From: Deltaproteobacteria bacterium GWC2_55_46
GTDB lineage: Bacteria; Desulfobacterota; GWC2-55-46
Length of the DNA: 64,000 bases
Assembly (NCBI GenBank): GCA_001595385.3
Contig: LVEI03000001.1
Coordinates: forward strand, 1,641,501-1,705,500
Direction: 5' to 3'
The notes below the pieces were generated by a model. The model saw only the letters and a program-made list of their open reading frames with translations. It did not search any database and was not told the DNA's origin. Positions 45,110-53,302 of this stretch are shown here, in pieces; the stretch's first letter is position 1; every line of letters begins with the position of its first letter. The translations under genes and the position numbers were made by a program.

Positions 45110-46744
45110 ATGATGAGATTACTCGCAAGGTTTTCAACCCTTCTGGCGTTTGTATTTATTGTCATAGGCTCAGCCCATGCTGAAGGGGCCAAGGCGGCAA
45201 AGTCGCTTGCCGTCCTCCCCTGGAACGTGAACTCGGCCGAGAATATGGACTTCGTAAGGAACGCGATGTCAGACATGCTCGCTTCCCGGCTCGGCGGCTC
45301 AGTAGAGCTTATCAGGCCCGACCTGGTAAGAGGCGCGGTAGCCGAGAAGTCCGGGGGGAAGGCTGTGCTTAACGACAGCTCGGCCCTTGAGGCCGGGGCA
45401 AGGCTCAAGGCGGACTATGTCCTGTTCGGGAGCGTCACCGTCTTTGGCAAGGCCGTGAGCATGGACGCGAAGCTCGTCAACGTGGCAACGGGAGAAGCGA
45501 CCCCGTTCGCCTCTCAGTCAACAGGGCTTGAGTCTATAATCGGACTTACGGACAGGCTCTCTTCCGACGTCCTTGCCGCGCTCGATCCTTCCAAAGCGCC
45601 TGCGCAGAAGGCAGAGCCGGTAAAGGCGCTCTCATCCGCCGGCCTGCCGTCACCGCCAAAGGAAGAGGGCGCCGGGGAAGAGTTCATCGTGAAGGCGAAG
45701 ACCGAGCGGCAGAGGCCTGTTGCCTGGAAGAGCGGCCAGATGGATGGCGTGTTCGTGGCCATGACAGCCGCGGACCTTGACAGGGACGGAAAAAAGGAGC
45801 TCTTCTTGATATCAGGGGGCAAGATAGTCGTCGGCGCCTATATGCCCGATGGCTTCAAGGTCATTCACGAGATAGAGGACAGGACAGGGTCGAATATAGC
45901 CATATCATCAATAGACGCTGACGATGACGGGACTCCAGAGGTATATGTTTCGAGGATATCGGGGAACAAGGCGGAAAGCGCCATGCTCGAGTACAGGGAC
46001 GGCTCTTACAAGATAACCGCGAGGGATATCGAGTGGCTTCTTCGCACGGTCCAGGTAGACGCGGCAGCGCCTGTGCTCGTGGGGCAGAGGTTCAGACAGA
46101 TAGACGGCTTCTACGGCGGCCTGGCGGTATTAAGGAAAGAGGGGGAGAAGCTCGTTGAAAAGGGTCCTTTAAATATCGAGCTTCCGGCAAAGGTCGACCT
46201 CTTCAGGTTTGAGGCCTTTACGCTTACCGGTTCAGGCGCGGTAGACCTTGTTACAGTTGACGACAGGGAGTATCTGAAGGTCTATGCAGGCAAAGATGGC
46301 GGCAAGGGTTGGGCTCCCTCTTACAGGAGCGCCGATTTTTACGCGGGCACCCTCAATTATATAGCGCTCAAGGCTGAAACCCCCGGGTCGCCAGACCCAG
46401 AGCCTATCCCGGTAGAGGGCAGGTTCTTTCATCTTGATATGGATAAGGACGGCTTGAGGGAGCTGGTCATAAAGAAGAACACGCCCGGCGGCCTTGGCAG
46501 GAGCGCTGCGCGCCCGATCACCTTTAAGACAGGTGAGATAATAAGCCTTTCCTGGGACAAGGACGGCGGGACCGTATCCGAGAACTGGCGGACAAAGCCG
46601 GTGGAAGGGTATATCGCGGATTTCATGGTCGAAGACCTTGACGGCGACGGCAACCAGGAGGTGACGATGCTGGTGGTCACAGGGACCGGGAAGCTCTTCG
46701 GGACATTAAAAAGTTATATACTTTCACATCGGATTTCGCTATAA
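45110..46744 (+). CDS. Exported TolB-like / FG-GAP repeat protein
   Basis: A 544-residue secreted or periplasmic protein with a signal peptide (cut near AHA, residue 25). Residues ~30-160 resemble the TolB/CsgG-like nucleotide-free domain found in many lipoproteins (SLAVLPWNVNSAENMDFVRNA, YVLFGSVTVFGKAVSMDAKLV). From ~210 there are propeller-like repeats with calcium-type loops: ADLDRDGKKELFL, SIDADDDGTPEVYV, LDMDKDGLRELVI, EDLDGDGNQEVTML. No lipobox is present. It may bind polymers or act at the outer membrane; function not known. ATG 45110 or 45113 is the start (AAAGGCAGG upstream). Confidence 0.75.
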   Translation: MMRLLARFSTLLAFVFIVIGSAHAEGAKAAKSLAVLPWNVNSAENMDFVRNAMSDMLASRLGGSVELIRPDLVRGAVAEKSGGKAVLNDSSALEAGARLKADYVLFGSVTVFGKAVSMDAKLVNVATGEATPFASQSTGLESIIGLTDRLSSDVLAALDPSKAPAQKAEPVKALSSAGLPSPPKEEGAGEEFIVKAKTERQRPVAWKSGQMDGVFVAMTAADLDRDGKKELFLISGGKIVVGAYMPDGFKVIHEIEDRTGSNIAISSIDADDDGTPEVYVSRISGNKAESAMLEYRDGSYKITARDIEWLLRTVQVDAAAPVLVGQRFRQIDGFYGGLAVLRKEGEKLVEKGPLNIELPAKVDLFRFEAFTLTGSGAVDLVTVDDREYLKVYAGKDGGKGWAPSYRSADFYAGTLNYIALKAETPGSPDPEPIPVEGRFFHLDMDKDGLRELVIKKNTPGGLGRSAARPITFKTGEIISLSWDKDGGTVSENWRTKPVEGYIADFMVEDLDGDGNQEVTMLVVTGTGKLFGTLKSYILSHRISL

Positions 46745-46785
46745 TTCTCGGCCTTGGATTTAAATTCGTCCATGCCTTTCAGCAA

Positions 46786-46861
46786 GGCGGTGTAGCTCAG
46801 TTGGCAGAGCAGGGGTCTCATAAGCCCCGCGTCCGTGGTTCGACTCCACGCACCGCCACCA
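46786..46861 (+). tRNA. tRNA-Met (anticodon CAT), elongator type
   Basis: Cloverleaf with acceptor GGCGGTG / CACCGCC, D-arm GCTCAGTTGGCAGAGC, anticodon stem GGGGT/GCCCC with loop CTCATAA, T-arm CGTGGTTCGACTCCACG, discriminator A and CCA; 76 nt. The paired first base argues against initiator tRNA. A lysidine-modified Ile tRNA has the same anticodon and cannot be fully excluded. Confidence 0.94.
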
Positions 46862-46987
46862 AATAAAAACCCTTCAAAACACCCCGATTCTCAAGGTCTT
46901 TTTAAATATTTAACGCTTACCTGGATGGATTTTTTCAACATCCTGTTAGAGGAGCAATCTTTTCTACTCTCAAGGATGTGAGCGCGG

Positions 46988-48118
46988 CTATCGGTTTGAT
47001 ATCGAAGAGGCTGGGGCTATGGCAGGTTTTCTGCCGAGTTTTTTGATTATGAGCTTCCTTACCGGCTTCTCGAACAAAATCCAGACAAGAGAGCACCAGG
47101 CAACAAGTGCAATGAAGTATGCAGGGTAAAGAAAGCGCTCGGGGATGAACCAGAGCCGATGGCCGTAAACCATGTAGGCGTATATCAGCGGGCTATGGAA
47201 TATATAGATGGTGTAGCTGATCTCGCCTAAGAAAACAAAAGGGCGTAATTTGAGGCCCCTGGAGATATAACCGGACTGCAAGGCAGTTACGAAAATTAGT
47301 CCGGCAAAAAGAAGGCTGGCCCCGCTTCTCCTTATATAGATGTAAGTCCCTGAGCCGAGCTCAGGGCCAATGATGCCGGATGTCATGACAAGATTGGCGA
47401 AAAAGGCGATGGCAATTACAAAGGCGATCTCAAGGACCGTGACCGTTATAGCGGACCATCGGATCTTATGCCTGTATTCCTTCCACAGAAAGCAGGTCCA
47501 TATGCCAAGACAGAATTCGAATAAACGGGTCAATGGAAGCGCATATATAAGGCCGATGTTGGTCAACTGGTAAGAAGAAGCATCTTTGTTGTGAGGAAGG
47601 TCCATATAATTCGATATCAAAACCATCAGCAGGGCCAGGCCGGCTGCAAGTATTATTTTTGTCCTTCCGGTAGAGATAAAGTTTTTTATCAGAAAAGGGA
47701 AAAAGAGATAAAACGCAAACTCTGTCGAGATGGACCAGGATGGCACATTGAAGGAATAATAAATATCTTTAAATGGAAACCATGAGTGCAGGAGGAAAAG
47801 ATTTAGCGTGAATATATATGGACTGGGTGTTAGCGAAAAAAGGCCAAAAGCCAGCAAAAACAACAGGGCGAGCGCATGGACAGGCCAGATACGGGCTACA
47901 CGCCTGATCAGGAAATTCCTGATGGCAGGGCCTTCAAGCGTTGGATAAACATAGGCGAGAATGAAACCTGAAAGTACGAAAAAAAATGAAACCGCCTCAG
48001 TCAGGGCGAAGGTGGTAAGGAAGTCTTCAGGCACTCCGAGGGTGCCCCTGGCGTGGACAAAGATCACGAAAAAGGCCGCAAAAAACCTCAGGGATGTTAA
48101 GGAATCAATTCGATCCAT
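46988..48118 (-). CDS. Acyltransferase 3 family membrane protein
   Basis: A 376-residue protein with about ten membrane helices, starting MDRIDSLTSLRFFAAFFVIFVHARG, which carries the conserved Arg and His of acyltransferase-3 enzymes. These O-acylate surface sugars. SFFFVLSGFILAYVYP and VPSWSISTEFAFYLFFPFLI are further family marks. Its DNA is clearly richer in A/T and in homopolymer runs than neighbouring genes, and it begins 126 bases downstream of tRNA-Met on the opposite strand, both signs of horizontal arrival. Its likely partner is the polysaccharide made by the cluster at 53-64 kb. Confidence 0.9.
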   Translation of the reverse strand: MDRIDSLTSLRFFAAFFVIFVHARGTLGVPEDFLTTFALTEAVSFFFVLSGFILAYVYPTLEGPAIRNFLIRRVARIWPVHALALLFLLAFGLFSLTPSPYIFTLNLFLLHSWFPFKDIYYSFNVPSWSISTEFAFYLFFPFLIKNFISTGRTKIILAAGLALLMVLISNYMDLPHNKDASSYQLTNIGLIYALPLTRLFEFCLGIWTCFLWKEYRHKIRWSAITVTVLEIAFVIAIAFFANLVMTSGIIGPELGSGTYIYIRRSGASLLFAGLIFVTALQSGYISRGLKLRPFVFLGEISYTIYIFHSPLIYAYMVYGHRLWFIPERFLYPAYFIALVAWCSLVWILFEKPVRKLIIKKLGRKPAIAPASSISNR

Positions 48119-48165
48119 AGATGAACTTGGTCGCCAGTTGCTTCCCCGCAGATGGCTTGGGCCAA

Positions 48166-48477
48166 GCGAGTGAACTGTAATAGGTTGTATATTCGAAGAT
48201 TTTCCGCGGTCTTCCGCCGGAAGATTTAATGTCTCACAATGGGATTTAAAATCCCTCGTCTTACAGGCGAAGACTTCCAGTGCGTCGCTGAAAGCGCGAT
48301 ATCAAATGTGGAAGCGATGGATATTCCTGGTCCCCTTCTTTCCTAAAGAGGGGTCAGGGGAGATTATCTTGAAGTCATTATAATCCCCCTTAGTCCCCAT
48401 TTGGAAAAGGGGGAGATTTCAGTCGGGTTTTCAGCCGACTGTTTTTCGAACCTGCCGCCTTCCAGGCGGTAGTGGTT
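48166..48477. repeat. Composite hairpin-rich repeat, copy A
   Basis: Holds several palindromes in a row: a Tcg-AAGATTTTCCGCGG / CCGCCGGAAGATT patch, GGGATTTAAAATCCC, CGTCTTACAGGCGAAGAC, AAGGGGGAGATTTCAG, CAGTCGG-CCGACTG and GCCGCCTTCCAGGCGGTA. Blocks 48225-48286 and 48405-48477 match copy B (52934-52995 and 53083-53155) at 58/62 and 70/73 bases. No ORF. The GCCGCCT...AGGCGG and GCGG...CCGC hairpins look like REP/BIME units. Confidence 0.85.
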
Positions 48478-48810
48478 TAATTATGACGAAAGCTCAGGAA
48501 AATGGCAACGAAAAAGATAATCGGAGGAATATTGTAAAGAAACCGCTGTTATGACAGGCTCCCAGGATGGCCCCTCATCCCGACTCTCTCCCCGGATGGA
48601 GTAACCCCGCAAGCCCTGGGGCTTGGTAGATTTATAGACCTTTTTGTGTGAGATTCACGAGATTTTAATGAAGGCGCTCTGCGAGCCGGGGGGTTATAAC
48701 CGGCCTTGTTGTGTTTGACCCTGCCGCGCCTAACATGTTGAATTATCGTGGTTTTTTTCAAAAGAGGTTCGGGCGGGAGATTTTTTTGCCAAAAGCCACT
48801 CACTTTCCTA
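48478..48810. other. Non-coding stretch, nothing firm recognised
   Basis: About 330 bases between repeat A and the cytochrome promoter. It has a short hairpin CAAGCCC/GGGCTTG (48610-48625), a GCCGG/CCGGC hairpin near 48680 and A/T-rich patches with T-runs. No ORF with credible codon use or ribosome site on either strand, no tRNA and no known RNA motif was seen. Confidence 0.6.
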
Positions 48811-48840
48811 TTGACAAAAGGATGTATTTTGGATTAGTAT
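48811..48840 (+). promoter_or_regulatory. Promoter of the tetraheme cytochrome
   Basis: TTGACA (48811-48816) and TAGTAT (48835-48840) are 18 bp apart. The transcript would start near 48847, giving a leader of about 345 bases before the ATG at 49191. Confidence 0.7.
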
Positions 48841-48881
48841 TGCGTTAAAGGATATTTAATAAATATCGTATACCTGAAAAA

Positions 48882-49110
48882 GGTTTTGAACTGATGGCGG
48901 TTCAAGGCCGGATCCTTAAAAGATTCAAACTGTAAACGCACGTCGTTGTTTTTCCGGACCTGAGCTGATGGCGGCTTGGGCAGGCCCACCGGGCCTGGTC
49001 GTTCCGGAAGCGCGGATAGGAGATCCGCAAGCAACTCCGCTGCAAGTGGGTTTGAGCTGATGGCGGTTCAGATTACACGCGGCAACTGAAGACCTCCTGG
49101 CTGGTCTTCA
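48882..49110 (+). ncRNA. Structured 5' leader with three TGATGGCG-loop hairpins (candidate new RNA element)
   Basis: Three hairpins carry the identical loop TGATGGCG: stem TTGAAC/GTTCAA (48886-48905), stem CCTGAGC/GCTTGGG (48959-48980) and stem TTGAGC/GTTCAG (49052-49071). The stems differ in sequence but keep pairing, with G-T wobbles. The middle one forms a gap-free three-way junction: P1 TTCCGGA (48952-48958) with TCCGGAA (49003-49009), then the TGATGGCG arm, then CAGGCCC-ACC-GGGCCTG (48981-48997). Further hairpins are GCGGAT-AGGAG-ATCCGC (49012-49028) and TGAAGACC-TCCTGGCT-GGTCTTCA (49087-49110); the CTCCT at 49094-49098, at the edge of this last hairpin's stem and loop, could pair with the AGGAG ribosome site at 49180. 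No known riboswitch class was matched. Confidence 0.65.
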
Positions 49111-49190
49111 GAGAATTCAAGATCCAACGTCAAGCCAGGTGTGAAACTGAACTGAACCTAAACCTACTTGTGAACTTAAAGGAGTTAAAC

Positions 49191-50132
49191 ATGAAAAGGC
49201 TTGCGTTAGCTTCTCTCATCGCTCTTTCAGCTGGCTTCGTAGCAGTTGGTACCTCATTCGCCGCTGATGATGCCGGCACAATCGCAGGCGGCGCCTTCGA
49301 TGCTGGCGATGCCGCCAGCGGTATCGGCCAGTCAAGGCATAACCTCGGTTCCCTCGGTAACAAGGCGAACACCTCCTTCTTCACCTCCACCGGGACATCC
49401 GAGATCTGCGTATTCTGTCACACGCCTCACCACACCAGCACCACAGGCGCGGGCCCGCTCTGGAACAGGGGCGCTTCCCAGACCTCCTTCACCGCCTATA
49501 GCACCACCATCGCAGGCACCCCCGTCGCCGCGCCTGGCGCGGGTTCGCTCGCTTGCCTCAGCTGCCACGACGGTACCACCACCTTTGACAACATCGCCAA
49601 CAAGCCTGGCAAGGGTCTCGGTGGCTCGTCTATCGGCGCTTCCGGTGACCAGAACTGGTACTTCTTCAAGGACAACAGCGCCCTTCAGACCAACACCGCC
49701 TCTGACGATGAGATCGGCAACTCTTCGACCTCCAGGCTTAACGTGGGCGGCACCAACAGCTCCGGGATCTCCAACGACCATCCGGTTGGTGTGACCTACT
49801 CCGGCGGCACGAAGGCCTCTCTCAGGCAGACTTCGCTTACCATCTCTAACATCAGCGTAAGCGCTGACCTCGCCTCGAGCGCCGGTACCTTCGATGACGG
49901 CAACCTTGCCCAGAACCGTTGGGCTGTGAACGGATTCATCTCCTCGACAGCGTCCATCGCTGACCTCCTCAGGGGCGGCCTCGTAGAGTGCACCACCTGC
50001 CATGACCCCCACTTCAGGAACAGGTCCTGGACTGAGGCCGAGACGGTTGATGCCTACACCGATGGTATGTTCCTCAGAAGGGTCGGCGGTAACGCCGGTT
50101 CCGGCGTCTGCAGAACCTGCCACGAGAAGTAA
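49191..50132 (+). CDS. Secreted tetraheme c-type cytochrome
   Basis: A 313-residue protein with a signal peptide (cut near SFA-AD, residue 25) and four CxxCH sites: 73-77 (CVFCH), 122-126 (CLSCH), 267-271 (CTTCH) and 307-311 (CRTCH). The stretch CVFCHTPHHTS after heme 1, CLSCHDGT, the distal-ligand-like SNDHPVGVTY (196-203) and CTTCHDPHF are typical of exported multiheme cytochromes of metal-reducing and related anaerobes. The 140 residues between hemes 2 and 3 are Ser/Thr/Gly-rich. Electron transfer at the periplasm or outside the cell is inferred. AAAGGAG lies 6 bases before ATG 49191; an in-frame GTG at 49170 precedes that site and is rejected. A strong terminator follows. Confidence 0.93.
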   Translation: MKRLALASLIALSAGFVAVGTSFAADDAGTIAGGAFDAGDAASGIGQSRHNLGSLGNKANTSFFTSTGTSEICVFCHTPHHTSTTGAGPLWNRGASQTSFTAYSTTIAGTPVAAPGAGSLACLSCHDGTTTFDNIANKPGKGLGGSSIGASGDQNWYFFKDNSALQTNTASDDEIGNSSTSRLNVGGTNSSGISNDHPVGVTYSGGTKASLRQTSLTISNISVSADLASSAGTFDDGNLAQNRWAVNGFISSTASIADLLRGGLVECTTCHDPHFRNRSWTEAETVDAYTDGMFLRRVGGNAGSGVCRTCHEK

Positions 50133-50152
50133 GCTTTTTACCTGCACCACAG

Positions 50153-50184
50153 AAGGGCGGGCCCTCGGGCCCGCCCTTTTTTTT
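50153..50184 (+). terminator. Strong terminator after the cytochrome
   Basis: AAGGGCGGGCC (50153-50163) pairs with GGCCCGCCCTT (50168-50178) around CTCG, followed by a run of eight Ts, 20 bases after the stop. Confidence 0.95.
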
Positions 50185-50415
50185 CTCAATAGCCGCGACA
50201 GTAACCGCACCGTGCTGGTCTCAAGGCGCTCGCCGTAAAATCTGACCGACCCGGACGTTCCAGCGGCCAACGCTCGTGGGGCTGTGAAAAACACTTTTTG
50301 GTGAGCCCCAGGGGTGGGGCGAGACAAGAATCGAACAGTTGGTTATATATATTTGTCTTTGGCTCCTCAGGACGACAACTTTGGAGACTTTTTCAGAAAC
50401 TGTCAGGGAGCAGAA

Positions 50416-52425
50416 GTGATATTTCATCCAGACATAAGCGCCTTGATCGAAGATAATCTCCCGACGATTTTCCTCATATACGGCTTCAGCTTCTTCTATG
50501 TAGCGCTCGCGATCCTCTTTAGCATGAAGACCTTGAGGTCTATAGGGCTCTTCGGCGCCTTCGTCTTTCTCTTCCTCTTCTCCGTCATCCATGGCTCGGT
50601 AGAGTGGCTTGACACATACAGGCAGTTCAGCATTCAGCTATACGGAGCTGACGTGAGCGAGCGCGTGCTCTATCTCAGGTCATATATGCTCTCCTCGTCA
50701 TTCGTCTTCATGCTGCTTTTCGGCATGACGCTATTTTCAAAAGTCGCCGGCTCTATAAGGCTTGCCAGGCTCTCAACGGTCATCGGGATAACGCTGGTGG
50801 TATTTTTCGCCGTACTCTTTAAATTATCGGCGGATGACAGCCTGGATAAGATCGAGGCGTTCAGCAGGGTATTGCTGGGCTTCCCTTCGGCGGCCTTCGC
50901 TGGAGCCGCCTTTTACATGCTCTCAAGGAAGGACTATGACACCTTCCTTCCTGAGCACCATTCCTGGTACTTCAGGTACAGCTGCTATATCATTGTGCTA
51001 TACGGAGTATTTTCGGGCCTCGTTGTCCCCAAGACCCAATTCCTGTTCGCGGACATCATTAACCAGAGGAGCTTTTTCGAGTACACCGGCTTGCCGGTTC
51101 AGGTCCTGAGGGCCTTTTGCGCGGTGGCCATATCGTATTTCATGATAAGGGCCATGGCCTTGAAGATATCCCAGCGGCTCATGGGCATCCTGGGGACGTT
51201 CTTTCTCCTCTTCTTTATCTTCGGCATGACCGGCTATATAAACCTGAAGCTGGTGATAAACAGCTATGAGACGATTACAAAATTAAAGGCCGAAGAGAGC
51301 CAGTTCTCCGACCTCGCGGCCTCCTTCGACAGGATATACGCGCTGCAGGGGGTGAAGGGCGACAGGGAGGCCAGGATACTCCTTGATGAGCAGCTAAGCG
51401 TATTCGGAACCGCGCTTGAGAAAACAAGGGCCCTGAGGCACACGGACCCGAGGGAGAACGCCCTCATTGAGGACCTGGCAAGGTTCTATGATGAGGCTAT
51501 TGCCGCCCGTTCTGATTTCAGGATAAGCAGGGCCGGGATGGAGAAGTTCAAATCAGCTATTGGCGAAGTAAGGCTGCTGCATTCTTCTGAGATCGGCGAA
51601 CAGTCGGCGCTGGTGGCGAAAATAATAGAGAATTCATTGTATCTGCGTTTCATGGTCCTCGCGGTATCCGTTGGGGCGTTCCTCTTTATCTGGTATTCGA
51701 TACACAGGACCATAATACAGCCCATCAGGAACCTGAGGGCCGGCGCCACCCAGCTCGCCGGAGGAAACCTGCAATACAGGATATCGATAAAAACGGCTGA
51801 CGACCTGCAGGAGCTGGCCGACGACTTCAACGTGATGAGAGAAAAGCTCCTTGAGCGTACCGAAAAGCTTGCCACCACGGCAAGGGAGATGGAAGAGCTA
51901 TCGACGCACGACGGGCTCACGGGACTCTATAATTACAGGTACTTCCATAACCGCCTGAAAGAGGAGATGCAGAAATCGGCAAGGGCGGGCGCGCCGCTTT
52001 CGGTGATGCTGATGGACCTCGATAACTTCAAATTATATAATGACAGGCACGGGCATCCAGCGGGGGACCTCCTCCTTAAGACCGCTGCGGAGATCTTCAG
52101 GCAGACGCTACGCGGCACCGACCTTATCTGCAGGTATGGAGGCGAGGAGTTCGTGGCCATATTGCCCAATACCGGCAAGGAGGGGGCGATTGTGGCGGCA
52201 GAGAACGTCAGGGCCAATATGGAAGGGCACGACTTCCCGCACAGGGAGACACAGCCCCTTGGCGCCGTGACTATCACCATAGGAGTGGCGCAGTACCCTG
52301 AGGACGCAACAAGCGCAGACGAGCTTGTCAAATGTGCCGATGACCTGATGTACAAGGCTAAAAAAGAGGGCAAGAACAAGGTCTACGCAGTGACGTGCAG
52401 CGCTGTTAAAGCCCAGATTGTTTGA
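50416..52425 (+). CDS. Membrane diguanylate cyclase (7TM-like sensor, HAMP, GGDEF)
   Basis: A 669-residue protein: about eight N-terminal membrane helices (about 12-280), a periplasmic four-helix-type sensor (about 285-410) closed by another helix, a HAMP domain (about 430-485, RTIIQPIRNLRAGATQLAGG) and a GGDEF domain with the intact GGEEF site (CRYGGEEFVAILPN) and an I-site RGTD five residues before it. It should make c-di-GMP in response to a periplasmic or membrane signal. GTG at 50416 with GGGAG 5 bases upstream is preferred; an in-frame ATG at 50314 would add 34 residues of poor character. It lies between the cytochrome and the polysaccharide cluster. Confidence 0.9.
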   Translation: MIFHPDISALIEDNLPTIFLIYGFSFFYVALAILFSMKTLRSIGLFGAFVFLFLFSVIHGSVEWLDTYRQFSIQLYGADVSERVLYLRSYMLSSSFVFMLLFGMTLFSKVAGSIRLARLSTVIGITLVVFFAVLFKLSADDSLDKIEAFSRVLLGFPSAAFAGAAFYMLSRKDYDTFLPEHHSWYFRYSCYIIVLYGVFSGLVVPKTQFLFADIINQRSFFEYTGLPVQVLRAFCAVAISYFMIRAMALKISQRLMGILGTFFLLFFIFGMTGYINLKLVINSYETITKLKAEESQFSDLAASFDRIYALQGVKGDREARILLDEQLSVFGTALEKTRALRHTDPRENALIEDLARFYDEAIAARSDFRISRAGMEKFKSAIGEVRLLHSSEIGEQSALVAKIIENSLYLRFMVLAVSVGAFLFIWYSIHRTIIQPIRNLRAGATQLAGGNLQYRISIKTADDLQELADDFNVMREKLLERTEKLATTAREMEELSTHDGLTGLYNYRYFHNRLKEEMQKSARAGAPLSVMLMDLDNFKLYNDRHGHPAGDLLLKTAAEIFRQTLRGTDLICRYGGEEFVAILPNTGKEGAIVAAENVRANMEGHDFPHRETQPLGAVTITIGVAQYPEDATSADELVKCADDLMYKAKKEGKNKVYAVTCSAVKAQIV

Positions 52426-52718
52426 GCCTGCTAAAGCAATCCATGGACGGATTGCCGGCTCGATGGCGTTAAGAAAAACCCACTTGACGGATTTTTTAAA
52501 ACAGGCTACAATATCCGTGTAATATATCTCACCTCGACAAACATCCCGTTCTTCAGCGTAAAATCCCGTGAATTTGTTCCAGGCAATTGATTAAAGCTTT
52601 TTAGCAATTTTGAATTTTTTTGATGAGCCGGGCCTTGCCTGTGCCAGTTCACAGGAAATTTAAAATTTTGAACATGGTCGGCGAGCGCAATCCCTGCAAG
52701 TATTAACTGCGGGGTCTG
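52426..52718. other. Non-coding stretch after the cyclase gene
   Basis: About 290 bases without an ORF. A GCAATCC/GGATTGC hairpin (52436-52455) follows the cyclase stop by 10 bases, without a T-run. The rest is AT-rich and contains the promoter listed at 52484-52512. Confidence 0.6.
52484..52512 (+). promoter_or_regulatory. Strong sigma-70-like promoter with no close gene
   Basis: TTGACG (52484-52489) and TACAAT (52507-52512) are exactly 17 bp apart. The next start codon on this strand is 53303, so the transcript would carry a leader of nearly 800 bases through repeat B, or would be a separate small RNA. Confidence 0.65.
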
Positions 52719-53155
52719 GCGAGCGAAGTGTAATGGTTGTTTTTTTCATTACATGTCGAAGATTCCCCGTAGCTTCCAGCGGGGAGCTTCAACTTATCAC
52801 TCAGATAGCGATACCCGGTAAGGAGGTAATGAGGTAAGAAAAACAAGTGTCATCTCTTATTAAAGGACCTGTCAAGACAACCCATCCTGAAAAACCACAT
52901 CCCGACCCAAAATAAACCGGCTTAAGGCAAGTCTTTAATGTCTCACAATGGGACCTGAAATCCCTCGCCTTACAGGCGAAGACTTCCAGTGCGTCTAATG
53001 AGATTTTCAAGCTTACGTCCCATGCCAGGCTGAAAGCGCGATATCAAATGGAAGCGATTAATCTCCCTCTATCCCCCTTTAGAAAAGGGGGAGATTTCAG
53101 TCGGGCTTTCAGCCGACTATTTTTCGAACCTGCCGCTTTCCAGGCGGTAGTGGTT
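52719..53155. repeat. Composite hairpin-rich repeat, copy B
   Basis: Second copy, in the same orientation as copy A (48166-48477). It starts with the same GCGAG.GAA.TGTAAT.GGTTGT pattern and a hairpin GATTCCCCGTAGCTTCC / AGCGGGGAGCTTC like REP units associated with IS200-type TnpA proteins. About 120 unrelated bases follow (52800-52930), then the blocks shared with copy A. The final unit reads GCCGCTTTCCAGGCGGTA. No transposase gene is nearby. Confidence 0.85.
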
Positions 53156-53302
53156 CAGTCGATACAGCCAGGCAAGAGCATGGAACGGCTATTTTAAACG
53201 CGGTTTGCGCCGCTCAGGCGAAAAACTCATGCCCTGCTTGTGGCGCTTTCATTTTTCACCAAGGGAAAGCTTAATCTGACTATTTGCGATAACGGAGGAC
53301 TC

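Noticed and set aside
49075-49125. Cobalamin riboswitch B12 box (GCGGCAACTGAAGACCTCC)
   Set aside because: Only loosely like the B12 box; no upstream core of that class.
48847-49190. c-di-GMP (GEMM) riboswitch before the cytochrome
   Set aside because: Expected from the neighbouring cyclase and from Geobacter precedents, but the conserved GGCAAA / CGCAAAGCC / GGTAGC pieces are absent.
49332-50327. 331-codon open frame antisense to the cytochrome
   Set aside because: It is the shadow of a GC-rich Ser/Thr/Gly gene; no ribosome site, and it crosses the cytochrome terminator.
52801-53010. 69-codon minus-strand ORF in repeat B
   Set aside because: Composed of palindromic repeat DNA, no ribosome site.
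48166-53155. CRISPR array
   Set aside because: The repeats are only two, long and composite, without regular spacers; no cas genes are present.
53240-53302. 21-residue N-terminal extension of the epimerase
   Set aside because: The ribosome site GGAGG is directly before ATG 53303, and the NAD fold begins there.
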